Shown piece by piece: positions 36,155 through 45,850 of a stretch of DNA of 64,000 nt (within the stretch, counting starts at the first letter, position 1; each line of letters begins with the position of its first letter). The stretch comes from Oscillospiraceae bacterium (GTDB lineage Bacteria; Bacillota; Clostridia; Oscillospirales; Acutalibacteraceae). The DNA lies in assembly GCA_902772935.1 (NCBI GenBank), contig CACYCR010000007.1, forward strand, positions 1 to 64,000, in the 5' to 3' direction. The position numbers and the translations under genes are program-made. The notes beneath the pieces are model-generated. The model had not been told where the DNA came from, did no database searches, and saw nothing but the letters and a program-made list of their open reading frames with translations.

Positions 36155-36177
36155 TTCCGCCATATGTTGTTCAACGA

Positions 36178-36217
36178 AAAACACCGCCGTGCTGCTTCAA
36201 CAGCATGGCGGTGTTCT
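36178..36217 (-). terminator. Terminator of the phosphodiesterase/LamG gene
   Basis: ACACCGCCGTGCTG (36181-36194) pairs with CAGCATGGCGGTGT (36201-36214) around CTTCAA; on the minus strand it is followed by a T-run. Confidence 0.85.
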
Positions 36218-36227
36218 GCAGGATGCC

Positions 36228-37811
36228 TTAGGATTCAAATGCGTAATACGCGGAAAGGGTCTGCAAGTCTTCTTTCGTGAATGCTTTGCCGAAGATCAGC
36301 AGATCGTCCATGTACATCAGCGCGTTGTTGCCGGTGTTGATTTTTCCGGAGGCGTCGTCGCCGACCGTGAACGGCAGTGCGTCCATGGATGCGTCAGCAA
36401 AGTACGCAGGCAGTTCCACAGTCTTTTTCCATTCGAAGTTCCGGTACAGGTCAATCTTGCAGTCTTTTCTGCGGAAGACAAACGCTACGTGCAGCCATCC
36501 GCCGGAAACCTCGCGCAGATAGGGGAAGGTAAACTCCTTATAGGAGCTCGGATCCGGTGTTTCAACGCCGAGCAAGATGGCAATATTCGTGAAGCCCAGC
36601 ATGAAACCGGGACCGGCGGACGTCATGGTTTTCGTTCCGCAGTAATATGCCTCGGACGCGGGTGCGCCGTCAACCTTCAGCCAGGCACAGACCGTAAAGT
36701 CGTCTTTGCCGAAGCGGACGTCTTCGCTGACAAGCCGCCCCGTTGCGCCGAGCTCGGCGTATGCGCCGCGTACACCGGAAGAGTAGTATTTCACATGACC
36801 GTATTCTTTGAACTGCGCTTTGCCCATGGCGTCATCGCCGTTATATTCAAAGAACATGGCAAGCTTGATCTCATCTTCGGAGAAAAACGAAGCAAGTCCG
36901 TTTTTGCTGCGCAGATCCGGTTGTGGCTGCGGCGTAATGTCGCAGCGCGGACCGTTCTCGGCTTTGCGATAGGGAACCGCATAATCCGAAAAGACGTTTT
37001 CCGGGACCTGCGAGGAGTAACCGTCCGGCTGCGGCTGCGGAATCTCCAGCCCGAAGGCGTAGCGGACGATTGCGTTGATGTCCTTTGTCGTTGCGAAAAA
37101 GCCGTCGGTCTTTCTGACGGTTTTGCCGGAGAGCGCAAAATAGATATACTTTTCCGTGTCTGTATAACCGCCGTGCCCGTGCTGATAGCCGCCATGATCC
37201 GTGATGACGATGAACAGCGTGTCGTCGATGATGCCCGCATCCGTATAGGCGTCATAAATGCGGCCGACCATGGTATCTACATTGGTGATGCAGGCAAGAT
37301 GTCCTTCGGTGCCGTAGCCGTAATGATGACCGGCCTCGTCCGGGTCGTCGATCTGAATGAACAGCAGGTCGGGTTTTCTTGCCAGTACGCAGGCAACGAT
37401 TTTGTCCGTTGTTTCTTCACCGTTTTCCGCCGTTTGCTTTTCCACGCCGAGTCCCTGCTCAATGATGCCGCGGTTGATCGGCTCCCAATTGCTCACGGAG
37501 CAAAGCACACTGTCCGGATAAGCACGCCGGACCGTGGAAAAAACGGTCGGCAGCGCGTCGTTGGTGTAATCCTGCTGACTGATGCCGCCGTTCGTCAGCC
37601 CGTGGACTTCGGGGTCGGTGCCGATGAGCATCGCGCCCCAGTTCTGCGCGCTGATGGTCGGGAACAAGGATAGGCCGTGCAGGGTTTTTGCGCCGCTTTC
37701 AAAGATTGCATCCATGCGCGGCGTCGCGGTGTCTTTGCAGAAATTGCCCATGCCGTCAAGGCCGACGATGACGACGTGGCCGTAGCGCCTGGCAGTGTTG
37801 TTGTCTGTCAT
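36228..37811 (-). CDS. Alkaline phosphatase-superfamily phosphodiesterase with C-terminal LamG-like domain
   Basis: 527 aa. N-terminal 290 residues: type I phosphodiesterase/nucleotide pyrophosphatase fold with VIVGLDGMGNF (first metal Asp), LFPTISAQNWGAML around the expected nucleophile, DDPDEAGHHYG and ITDHGG for the second metal. The C-terminal 210 residues resemble a concanavalin/LamG sandwich (DFTVCAWLKVDG, GGWLHVAFVFRRKDCKIDLYRN) that could bind a glycan. No signal peptide, which is unusual for a LamG-bearing enzyme. Substrate unknown. Confidence 0.8.
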   Translation of the reverse strand: MTDNNTARRYGHVVIVGLDGMGNFCKDTATPRMDAIFESGAKTLHGLSLFPTISAQNWGAMLIGTDPEVHGLTNGGISQQDYTNDALPTVFSTVRRAYPDSVLCSVSNWEPINRGIIEQGLGVEKQTAENGEETTDKIVACVLARKPDLLFIQIDDPDEAGHHYGYGTEGHLACITNVDTMVGRIYDAYTDAGIIDDTLFIVITDHGGYQHGHGGYTDTEKYIYFALSGKTVRKTDGFFATTKDINAIVRYAFGLEIPQPQPDGYSSQVPENVFSDYAVPYRKAENGPRCDITPQPQPDLRSKNGLASFFSEDEIKLAMFFEYNGDDAMGKAQFKEYGHVKYYSSGVRGAYAELGATGRLVSEDVRFGKDDFTVCAWLKVDGAPASEAYYCGTKTMTSAGPGFMLGFTNIAILLGVETPDPSSYKEFTFPYLREVSGGWLHVAFVFRRKDCKIDLYRNFEWKKTVELPAYFADASMDALPFTVGDDASGKINTGNNALMYMDDLLIFGKAFTKEDLQTLSAYYAFES

Positions 37812-37988
37812 TTTCCCATCTCCATTTCATTGTTTCGTAAATATGATATCGGAAGATTCGGTGCTTGTCAAGAATGTGTCACGTAAAAGAAGTGTAAACA
37901 TTTTTGAAATGGATGCCGTATTCTTTGTAAAGCGCCGGAAACCGGAACGCTTTCTTTATTTTTTTATGCTTTGCGACCCCGCTGCCGG

Positions 37989-38017
37989 TTGTGTTTTTCT
38001 GTGATATAGTATATAAT
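37989..38017 (+). promoter_or_regulatory. Promoter of the aldo/keto reductase-Feo unit
   Basis: TTGTGT (37989-37994), 17-bp spacer, TATAAT (38012-38017). 37812-37988 holds no other recognisable feature. Confidence 0.65.
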
Positions 38018-38097
38018 AAACAAACAGGACAGACAGTCTGCCGCCCTGCGCATGCAGGCTGCGCTTTCCGACAGCAAAATCGGCAGGAGGAAAGATT

Positions 38098-39012
38098 ATG
38101 AAAAAAAGAATACTCGGCGGACAATTGCCGGTTTCCGCAATTGCGATGGGCTGTATGCGATTGACTGACGCGAAGGATTCGCCGGAGCGGGTGATCGAAA
38201 CGGCGCTCGATCTCGGTATCGACTTTTTTGATCACGCGGATATTTACGGCGGCGGCCGTTGTGAAGAACTCTTCGGCAGCTGGCTGGCGGCGCATCCGTC
38301 CATGCGGGACCGCATCACGATCCAGACCAAATGCGGCATCCGCAGCGGCTGCTATGACTTTTCAAAGGCGCATATCCTTTCCGCGGTGGATGGTTCACTG
38401 CGGCGGCTGCGTACCGATTATATTGATGTTTTGCTTCTGCACCGTCCGGACACGCTGATGGAACCGCAGGAGGTGGCTGAAGCATTTGATGCGCTGCAAA
38501 GTGCCGGCAAGGTGCGCTTCTTCGGCGTATCGAATCACAGCCCGATGCAGATCGAGCTGCTGAAGACCGCGGTCAAACAGCCGCTCGTGGCGAATCAGCT
38601 ACAGTTCTCCATCCCGGAATCCGGGCTCGTGACGTCCGGACTGAACGTCAACATGAAAAACGACGAGTCCGTGATGCACGACGGCAGCGCGCTGGAATAT
38701 CTGCGGCTGAAGGGCATCACAGTGCAGGCGTGGTCACCATTTCAGGGCGGTTTCTTCCGCGGCCCGTTTGTGGGCGACCGCGAGACATATCCTGCGCTGA
38801 ATGAGACATTGGATAAATTTGCGCAGGTTTACGGTGTTTCGCCGATGGCGATCGCCGCTGCATGGATTTTGCGGCATCCCGCAAAGATGCAGGTGGTCTC
38901 CGGATCCGTCACACCGCAGCGGATGCGGGAAATTGCGGATGGCGCGGCGGTCGAACTGTCAAGAGAAGACTGGTACGAGATTTATCGCGCTGCGGGCTTC
39001 CGCCTGCCGTAA
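38098..39012 (+). CDS. Aldo/keto reductase family oxidoreductase
   Basis: 304 aa; AGGAGGAAAG site. NADPH-dependent carbonyl reductase TIM barrel of the YdhF-like branch. Catalytic tetrad positions visible: Asp in FFDHADIYGGG with the Tyr, Lys in IQTKCG, and His in LLLHRPD. Cofactor loop near the C-terminus (VSGSVTPQRMREI) is typical. Followed by feoB after 83 bp with no terminator seen between, so it may be cotranscribed. Confidence 0.9.
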   Translation: MKKRILGGQLPVSAIAMGCMRLTDAKDSPERVIETALDLGIDFFDHADIYGGGRCEELFGSWLAAHPSMRDRITIQTKCGIRSGCYDFSKAHILSAVDGSLRRLRTDYIDVLLLHRPDTLMEPQEVAEAFDALQSAGKVRFFGVSNHSPMQIELLKTAVKQPLVANQLQFSIPESGLVTSGLNVNMKNDESVMHDGSALEYLRLKGITVQAWSPFQGGFFRGPFVGDRETYPALNETLDKFAQVYGVSPMAIAAAWILRHPAKMQVVSGSVTPQRMREIADGAAVELSREDWYEIYRAAGFRLP

Positions 39013-39095
39013 CCGGCGGCACGCCGGATCAAATCGGCAGACGTTTACAAACCTGTCCGATTACCGATGATGTGAAAGAAAGAGAGTTGTAATTC

Positions 39096-41435
39096 ATGAA
39101 GCTGAATGCTTTGCAGCCGGGGCAGACCGCCCGCATCACAGCTGTGGGCGGCGAAGGGATGCTGCGGCAGCACTTTTTGGATATGGGTGTCATTCCCGGC
39201 GCGTTTGTCACGATGATCAAGCTCGCGCCGATGGGTGACCCGATGGAGCTGCAGATCCACGGATACGAGATGACGCTGCGGCTTGCGGATGCGGCAAAGA
39301 TCGACGCGGTGCTGACAGAGACCGCGCTGGCAGAAACAAACGAAAAAACACACAAGGGAACAGAACACCCCGGTCTCGGTGAAGAGGGACGCTTTCACCC
39401 GAAGGGCAGCGGCGACCCGCTGCCGGACGGGACACCGCTGACGTTTGCGCTGGTCGGCAATCAGAACAGCGGCAAAACCACGCTGTTTAATCAGCTTACG
39501 GGCGCAAATCAGCACGTCGGCAATTTCCCGGGCGTGACGGTCGACCGTAAAAGCGGTGTGATTCGCGGTCACGGCGACACACAGATCACGGACCTGCCGG
39601 GCATCTATTCGATGTCGCCGTATTCCAGCGAGGAACGGGTCTCGCGAAACTTTGTGCTCGATGAAAAGCCGAAAGCGATCATCAATATCGTCGACGCGAC
39701 GAACATTGAGCGCAACCTGTATCTGACCATGCAGCTGCTGGAGATGAATACGCCGATGGTGATCGCGCTCAATATGATGGATGAGCTGCGCGGCAACGGC
39801 GGTACGGTCGATGTGAACACCATGGAGGCAATGCTGGGCGTTCCCGTCGTACCAATCTCCGCGGCGAAGAATGAGGGCGTCGACGAACTGGTGCGTCACG
39901 CCGTACATATCGCGAAATATCAGGAACGGCCGCTGCGGCAGGATTTCTGCGGCGCGGAGGACCACGGCGGTGCCGTACACCGCGCACTGCACGCGGTCTG
40001 CCATCTGATCGAAGATCATGCGGTACGGGCCGGGCTGCCGCTGCGGTTTGCCGCAAGCAAACTGCTGGAGGGTGATCTGCTTGTCGCCGAGCAGCTGCAG
40101 TTGGACAAAAACGAGACGGAAATGCTTGCGCACGTCATTCTGCAGATGGAGACCGAGCGCGGGCTCGACCACAGTGCCGCAATGGCGGAAATGCGGTTCG
40201 ATTTTATCCGCAAGGTCTGTGATGCCTGCGTCATCAAACCGCATGAAAGCAAAGAGCATGCGCGCAGCCGGAAGCTGGACCGGGTGCTGACTGGAAAATA
40301 CACGGCGATCCCCGTCTTTATCGGTATCATGGCGCTGGTGTTTTATCTGACCTTCTTCCTCGTCGGGCCGTTCTTCCAGAATCTGCTGGAAAGCGGTATT
40401 GACGCGCTGAAGGCGCTGGCGCAGCAGGGAATGACGGCGGTACACGTCAATGAGATCATTCAGAGCCTGGTGCTGGACGGCATTTTCGAAGGCGTCGGGA
40501 CGGTGGTCAGCTTTCTGCCCATCATTATCATCCTGTTCTTCTTTTTGTCGCTGCTGGAAGACAGCGGCTATATCGCCCGCGTCGCTTTTGTCATGGACAA
40601 ACTGCTGCGCCGCATCGGTCTTTCCGGCCGCAGCATCGTCCCCATGCTGCTGGGCTTCGGTTGTACCGTTCCCGCGGTCATGTCCACGCGTACGCTGCCC
40701 AGTGAGCGTGACCGGCGGATGACGATTCTGCTGACGCCGTTCATGTCCTGCACGGCGAAATTGCCGATCTACGGCTTCTTTGTTTCGGCGTTCTTCCCGA
40801 AGCAAAGCTGGCTGATTATCACCGGGCTGTATCTGTTGGGCATTCTTATCGGAATTCTCGCCGCATTTCTCTTCAAAAACACGCTGTTCAAGGGGGAGGC
40901 AGTGCCATTTGTGATGGAACTGCCGAATTACCGTTTTCCGAGCGCACGCAACGTCGCGCAGCTGCTCTGGGAAAAGAGCAAGGACTTTTTGCACCGTGCA
41001 TTCACCGTTATTCTGATCGCGACGATTGTTGTCTGGTTCCTCAGCAGTTTTGACTTCCGTTTCAACCTGGTGGACAGCTCGCACGAAAGCATTCTCGCGG
41101 CGATCGCCGGCGTTCTCGTTCCGATCATGAAGCCGATCGGTCTCGGCGACTGGCGGATCGTGACGTCGCTGATTAGCGGCTTCATGGCAAAAGAGAGCGT
41201 TGTATCCGTCATGGAGACCTTGTTCGTCGGGGGCGTGACGTCCATCGGTACGCTTTCCGCCTTGTCGATGCTGGTGTTCAGCCTGCTGTATACGCCCTGC
41301 GTGGCGGCGATCGCTGCCATCCGCAGAGAACTCGGCCGCAAGTGGTCGGTCGGCGTGGTGGTCTGGCAATGCGCGATCGCCTGGATCTTCGCGCTGGTCG
41401 TCCGGCTGATCGGTCTGCTGTGCGGGATGGGATAA
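39096..41435 (+). CDS. feoB: Ferrous iron transporter FeoB with fused N-terminal FeoA domain
   Basis: 779 aa. Residues 1-75 are an SH3-like FeoA domain; a linker follows; the G domain starts at G121 (GNQNSGKT), with D166-LPG and N226-MMD (G3, G4), and helical GDI region. The membrane part has two Gate motifs (SGYIARVAFVMD, GCTVPAV and FMSCTAKLPIY with Cys that line the pore). Takes up Fe(II) driven or gated by GTP. FeoA and FeoB are usually separate genes; fusion is known in some Firmicutes. It precedes a small Cys-rich partner by 10 bp. Confidence 0.95.
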   Translation: MKLNALQPGQTARITAVGGEGMLRQHFLDMGVIPGAFVTMIKLAPMGDPMELQIHGYEMTLRLADAAKIDAVLTETALAETNEKTHKGTEHPGLGEEGRFHPKGSGDPLPDGTPLTFALVGNQNSGKTTLFNQLTGANQHVGNFPGVTVDRKSGVIRGHGDTQITDLPGIYSMSPYSSEERVSRNFVLDEKPKAIINIVDATNIERNLYLTMQLLEMNTPMVIALNMMDELRGNGGTVDVNTMEAMLGVPVVPISAAKNEGVDELVRHAVHIAKYQERPLRQDFCGAEDHGGAVHRALHAVCHLIEDHAVRAGLPLRFAASKLLEGDLLVAEQLQLDKNETEMLAHVILQMETERGLDHSAAMAEMRFDFIRKVCDACVIKPHESKEHARSRKLDRVLTGKYTAIPVFIGIMALVFYLTFFLVGPFFQNLLESGIDALKALAQQGMTAVHVNEIIQSLVLDGIFEGVGTVVSFLPIIIILFFFLSLLEDSGYIARVAFVMDKLLRRIGLSGRSIVPMLLGFGCTVPAVMSTRTLPSERDRRMTILLTPFMSCTAKLPIYGFFVSAFFPKQSWLIITGLYLLGILIGILAAFLFKNTLFKGEAVPFVMELPNYRFPSARNVAQLLWEKSKDFLHRAFTVILIATIVVWFLSSFDFRFNLVDSSHESILAAIAGVLVPIMKPIGLGDWRIVTSLISGFMAKESVVSVMETLFVGGVTSIGTLSALSMLVFSLLYTPCVAAIAAIRRELGRKWSVGVVVWQCAIAWIFALVVRLIGLLCGMG

Positions 41436-41445
41436 GGTGACAACG

Positions 41446-41601
41446 ATGAATATCTGGGATGTTCTGATTCTCGCAGTGATTGCGGCCGCGGTTATTTTCG
41501 CGGTCTGCAGAATCCGCAAAGGAAAAAGCTCCTGCTGCGACGGCAACTGTGAAGCCTGCGCCGGCTGCGCAAATGCAAAGGAGTACGGCAAGCGCCGGTG
41601 A
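41446..41601 (+). CDS. FeoB-associated Cys-rich membrane protein
   Basis: 51 aa, ATG 41446 with the AAGGTGAC site overlapping the end of feoB. One membrane helix (residues 4-22), then a Cys-rich tail with CCDGNCEACAGC. This matches the short FeoB-associated family found downstream of feoB in Clostridia, proposed to aid iron handling at the pore. Short enough to be missed by length filters. Confidence 0.9.
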   Translation: MNIWDVLILAVIAAAVIFAVCRIRKGKSSCCDGNCEACAGCANAKEYGKRR

Positions 41602-41654
41602 TGGGGTGCGGACGTCGCACATTGGCACGACAATATGCAGAAAAAAGGGGATGG

Positions 41655-43790
41655 ATGCATTTGTTCCGTAAAATCAAGGAATGGTATTCGCTCAGTATTA
41701 CCAAACACACGAAATGGTTTTTGTTTTTGATTATTTCTCTGCTCAATGTGGTGTTTATTTTGCTCGCTTCCACATGGCTGATGCACGTCAGCGATCATGA
41801 CAATCTGGGATTGTTTGCGGGCGTTTATAAAACGTTCACGATGATTCTGGATGCGGGATGCATCGATAATCTTGTGCAGGATAACTTTGAAAACCGTGTT
41901 CTGGTAATTTCCTGCATCGCGGTGATTCTGATTGGTACATTGACATTTACCGGTGCTCTGATCGGTTTTATTACGAACCTGATTTCCGGTATCATCGATA
42001 ATGTTGACGCCGGAAAACGCAGGATCATTGCAATGAACCATACGATCATTCTGAACTGGAACACAAGGGCGTCGGAAATTATCAACGACCTGCTGTATAA
42101 AGTAGACAAGCAAAAAGTCATCGTCCTTGTGGCACAGGGAAAAGAAGAAATCCGCAGGGAGGTTGACGAGCGTCTGACGGATACGATCCGCCGTGAAAAC
42201 CGGGCAGTCCGTGAACAGGTGAAAAACCGAATGTGGCTGTATCGGACCTGCTACTGCCTGGTGCATCGGTTCAGAAACCGCGTGAGTGTCATCATCCGGG
42301 AGGGCGATGTGTTTTCCACGAAACAGTTGGAGGATATTTCTTTAAAGCACGCGAAATCTGTTGTGATTCTCGGCAGCGATGCGGACAATGCAGTTTGTAA
42401 ATTTGAAAGCAGAGAGCGGATGAACACGCAGAAAAAAGGCAACGCACTGACAATCAAAACGCTGATGCAGGTCGCGGATATGACCGCCGGAGATGATTCA
42501 AACGACGATCAGACGATTGTTGTGGAAATCACGGACAGCTGGACAAAAGCGCTTGTCGACAGAATTATCAAAGCAAAGGAAAGAAAGAGTACGGACGGGA
42601 AAAAGGCGAAGAATCACATTGTTGCTGTTGACGTGAATAAAACGCTTGGTCAGATTCTTTCACAGTTTTCTTTGATGCCGGAACTAAACAGTGTTTATTC
42701 GGAACTGTTTTCCAACAAGGGCGCGGCATTTTACAGCGCTCCGGCGACCGGCAAAGAAGAATCGATCGAGGAATACTTTGATACGCATTTCCATGCAATT
42801 CCCTTAACGCGGATGATGGTTCAGGAAAGCCTGCACCGGTATTTTGTTGCAAAAGAAAAAGAGGACGGCACATACATCAGCAAAGAAAAGACCACGCCGA
42901 TTCAGGTGGATATGAATCCTTCATACGACAACGGTGTCAAAAATATTGTTATTCTCGGTCATAACTCCAAGATGTACGAAATTATGGAGGGCTTTGAGTC
43001 ATTCAAGCGGGAGTGGAGTTCCAGCGGGAATGATCTGCGGATTACCGTCATCGATGATCAGGAGTCGCTCGACATAATGCAGCATTATCAGTCACATGCA
43101 TTTGTGACGACCTACGCTGCCGACATCTTTGACAAGGACCGTATATCGGAGAAGATCCGGGAAATTGTGGACAACAGCCATTCGGATACGTCTGTTTTGA
43201 TTCTCTCGGATGACGATGTTCCGAAGGAAGACATCGATGCCAATGCACTGACGTATTTGGTGTATTTGCAGGACATTATTCTTGAAAAAATCGAGCATGG
43301 GAAAAAGACCGGTGTTCCCTTTGATACGGGCAGCATTGACGTCATTGTGGAAATCATTGATCCGAAGCATTATGACGTTGTGCAGTCCTATTCTCAGAAC
43401 AACGTCGTGATTTCCAATCGCTATATTTCCAAAATGATTACACAGATCAGTGATTCGTTTGAGATCTATTCATTCTATCAGGACATTCTCTCCTATGATG
43501 ATGCACAGGTGGCGGAGAACGCAACATCTTACGAGAGCTATGAAATCTACCTGAAAGAAGCGAAGCGGTTCTTCCGAACTCTGCCGGAGAAGTGTACGGC
43601 AGCACAATTGATTCGTGCAGTCTACAAACAATCGATTGATCCGCAGGTGTTCAAAACGCAGTGCAATCCAACGCTGGTGCTGGGTTATGTTCGCCCGCAC
43701 GAAGAAATGGTTCTCTTTGTTGGCAATCAAAATGATCTGGAAGTTGAACTCGGGCCGCGTGATAAGCTGATCGTTTATTCGCTGCACTGA
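41655..43790 (+). CDS. CASTOR/POLLUX-like ion channel with RCK-type domains
   Basis: 711 aa from ATG 41655, 6 bp from AAAAAAGGGG; the longer frame from 41598 overlaps the previous gene. Two N-terminal membrane helices (about 21-45 and 80-110) flank a pore-like region; then long cytosolic RCK-like Rossmann repeats (NHTIILNWN, KSVVILGSDADN, NIVILGHN, SVLILSDDD). Plant CASTOR/POLLUX are nuclear-envelope cation channels; bacterial relatives probably pass K+ or Ca2+ under ligand control. It lies 53 bp behind the Feo genes, perhaps balancing charge or sensing the same metal; this is speculation. Confidence 0.8.
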   Translation: MHLFRKIKEWYSLSITKHTKWFLFLIISLLNVVFILLASTWLMHVSDHDNLGLFAGVYKTFTMILDAGCIDNLVQDNFENRVLVISCIAVILIGTLTFTGALIGFITNLISGIIDNVDAGKRRIIAMNHTIILNWNTRASEIINDLLYKVDKQKVIVLVAQGKEEIRREVDERLTDTIRRENRAVREQVKNRMWLYRTCYCLVHRFRNRVSVIIREGDVFSTKQLEDISLKHAKSVVILGSDADNAVCKFESRERMNTQKKGNALTIKTLMQVADMTAGDDSNDDQTIVVEITDSWTKALVDRIIKAKERKSTDGKKAKNHIVAVDVNKTLGQILSQFSLMPELNSVYSELFSNKGAAFYSAPATGKEESIEEYFDTHFHAIPLTRMMVQESLHRYFVAKEKEDGTYISKEKTTPIQVDMNPSYDNGVKNIVILGHNSKMYEIMEGFESFKREWSSSGNDLRITVIDDQESLDIMQHYQSHAFVTTYAADIFDKDRISEKIREIVDNSHSDTSVLILSDDDVPKEDIDANALTYLVYLQDIILEKIEHGKKTGVPFDTGSIDVIVEIIDPKHYDVVQSYSQNNVVISNRYISKMITQISDSFEIYSFYQDILSYDDAQVAENATSYESYEIYLKEAKRFFRTLPEKCTAAQLIRAVYKQSIDPQVFKTQCNPTLVLGYVRPHEEMVLFVGNQNDLEVELGPRDKLIVYSLH

Positions 43791-43860
43791 GATTCGCAAC
43801 AGCCGACATTGCCGAAATGACCTTCGAAGAGGACTGCTTCCCACCAAAATGAAATAAAAA

Positions 43861-43893
43861 CGGAGCAAGGTTGATGCCGGGCTCCGTTCTTTT
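43861..43893 (+). terminator. Terminator after the ion channel gene
   Basis: CGGAGC (43861-43866) pairs with GCTCCG (43881-43886), followed by TTCTTTTTAT. The rest of 43791-44124 has no gene. Confidence 0.75.
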
Positions 43894-44024
43894 TATATGT
43901 GTATGCGTGAAAAGGCTGCAGGACTTTCATGAGATATGAGCAACAGATACTGAGCGGCATTTGCCGTACTTATAAAAAACAGGCAAAGTTTTTTTTATTT
44001 TCAGTGGAAATTTCTTTCAAACTG

Positions 44025-44033
44025 TGATAAAAT
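44025..44033 (+). promoter_or_regulatory. Extended -10 promoter of the lipoprotein-iolC operon
   Basis: TG-A-TAAAAT (TG 44025-44026, box 44028-44033) in an AT-rich stretch; no good -35, as expected for the extended -10 class. Confidence 0.5.
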
Positions 44034-44124
44034 AAAATGAATTGTTATTGCTTAAAGTTCTCTTATGGTTTTGCTGGTAAAATAACAGCGGAATACCATG
44101 GCAAATGATACAGGAGGGATGCGC

Positions 44125-44736
44125 ATGAAACGTATTTTGGCTTTGTTTCTGTGCCTTGTCTGTCTTGCGGGGTGCTTTGCTGCCTGCAAAAAAGAAGAAC
44201 CGACAGTAGTCGATCCGGTGACGAATCCGGAGTACACCGGCGCGGCGACCGTTACCCGCAGCGGTGAGACAGTCACCATTCAGCTGCCGCTGAGTTTGGT
44301 GGATGAAAGATACAGAAAAAACCCGTCTCTGTTCTGTGACGATAACGGGTACAACAACGCCGAGATCAGAAACAATACAGTTACGGTGACTATGCTGAAA
44401 ACGAAGTATGATCTGCAGCTTGTGGAAAAGGGGCTGGACGCCATCGGCGTAATCTATGATCTGCTGGAGGACGGCGGTTTTTCGTATTTCAAAAAAATCG
44501 AATTTCTCGATCAGAAGGCGTTTCAGTCCGTGACCATTCTTGTGGACGGCGCAGCGTTCCGCGCGGACAAGACCACTGCCGCATCGCTGACTGAAGCACT
44601 TGCGCAAAGCTGTTTTCTGTATCAGGTCTATACAACCGCGAACAGCTATCACTGCCGCGTGACGGCGAAGGACGCCGAAAGCGGCGACACCGTTTTTGAT
44701 AAAACCTATCGCAGCAACAACAGAAAACTCGGATAA
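44125..44736 (+). CDS. Hypothetical lipoprotein
   Basis: 203 aa from ATG 44125 behind AGGAGGG. Signal peptide with lipobox LAGC, C17 as lipidated residue. The mature part is beta-rich, with no family I recognise. First gene of the seven-gene operon, 13 bp before uxuA, so it may be the extracellular component of the ABC/FtsX system downstream or a sensor; neither is shown by sequence. Confidence 0.75.
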   Translation: MKRILALFLCLVCLAGCFAACKKEEPTVVDPVTNPEYTGAATVTRSGETVTIQLPLSLVDERYRKNPSLFCDDNGYNNAEIRNNTVTVTMLKTKYDLQLVEKGLDAIGVIYDLLEDGGFSYFKKIEFLDQKAFQSVTILVDGAAFRADKTTAASLTEALAQSCFLYQVYTTANSYHCRVTAKDAESGDTVFDKTYRSNNRKLG

Positions 44737-44749
44737 AGGAGCGTTTATT

Positions 44750-45817
44750 ATGCAAATGACATTTCGCTGGTTCGGCGACGGCAAGGACACCGTCTCGCTC
44801 GAACAGATCCGTCAGATCCCCGGCGTTGTCGGCGTTGTGCCGGCGCTGCACTATCTGCCCTGCGGCGAAGCATGGCCGCTGGAGGATATCCTGAAAATGA
44901 AAAAAGAGGTTGCGGATGCCGGCCTGACCATGGAGTGCATTGAGTCCGTCAACGTCCATGAGGATATCAAGCTCGGTCTGCCGACGCGGGACAAGTATAT
45001 CGAAAATTATATCATCAGCATCCGCAATCTGGCCAAAGCCGGCGTCAAATGCATCTGCTATAATTTTATGCCGGTGTTCGACTGGACGCGGACCGATCTC
45101 GCCATGCCACTGCAGGACGGCTCGACCTGTCTGTGTTATTTCGGTGAGCAAATCGAAGGCAAGACGCCCGAGCAGATGTTCAAAGAGATTGACGACAACT
45201 CCAACGGCTACGCCATGCCCGGCTGGGAAACCGAGCGGATGCCCGAAATCAAGGAGCTGTTTGAAAAATACAAGGGTATTACAGCGGAAGACCTTTGGAC
45301 GAATCTGCAGTATTTCCTGGAAAAGATCATTCCCGTTTGCGAGGAATGTGATGTCAGAATGGCGATTCACCCGGATGATCCCCCATGGGATATCTTCGGT
45401 CTGCCGCGCATCATCCGCGATCTCGACTCGCTCAAGCGCTTTCTGAAGCTGGTGGACAGCCCTTATAACGGTCTGACGTTTTGCACCGGTTCGCTCGGCG
45501 CGAGCGCGCAGAACGACCTGCCTGCAATGATCCGCGAGGTCGGCGACCGCATTTATTTCGCGCATCTGCGCAACGTCAAGGTGACGGGCAACCGTTTCCA
45601 TGAAACAGGCCATCTGTCCGCGGACGGCAGTCTGGACATGGTGGAGATTGTCAAAGCGCTGCAGGACGTCGGCTTCGACGGGTATATCCGGCCCGACCAC
45701 GGCCGCATGATCTGGGGCGAGACCGCGCGTCCGGGCTACGGCCTTTATGACCGCGCACTCGGCGTGGCGTACATCAACGGCGTCTGGGAAGCGTGCGCAA
45801 AAATGCGGAATTCGTAA
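44750..45817 (+). CDS. uxuA: Mannonate dehydratase
   Basis: 355 aa from ATG 44750 after AAAGGAG (longer frame ends in the lipoprotein). Dehydrates D-mannonate to 2-keto-3-deoxygluconate in glucuronate catabolism; Mn/Fe TIM barrel. Recognisable segments: FRWFGDGKDTVSLEQIRQIPG, CYNFMPVFDWTRTDL, MAIHPDDPPWDIFGLPRI, DNGLTFCTGSLG-like and YIRPDHGRMIW with metal His/Asp. Full length. UxuB, UxaC and KDPG aldolase are not near, so the rest of the pathway is elsewhere. Confidence 0.93.
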   Translation: MQMTFRWFGDGKDTVSLEQIRQIPGVVGVVPALHYLPCGEAWPLEDILKMKKEVADAGLTMECIESVNVHEDIKLGLPTRDKYIENYIISIRNLAKAGVKCICYNFMPVFDWTRTDLAMPLQDGSTCLCYFGEQIEGKTPEQMFKEIDDNSNGYAMPGWETERMPEIKELFEKYKGITAEDLWTNLQYFLEKIIPVCEECDVRMAIHPDDPPWDIFGLPRIIRDLDSLKRFLKLVDSPYNGLTFCTGSLGASAQNDLPAMIREVGDRIYFAHLRNVKVTGNRFHETGHLSADGSLDMVEIVKALQDVGFDGYIRPDHGRMIWGETARPGYGLYDRALGVAYINGVWEACAKMRNS

Positions 45818-45850
45818 GTCCCAATTTCAAACGACGAAGGAGTTTTTACC

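Noticed and set aside
39045..42266. 1,073-aa open frame on the minus strand opposite feoB
   Set aside because: Gln/His/Arg-rich product typical of an antisense frame; the plus strand encodes recognisable FeoB, Cys-rich protein and channel.
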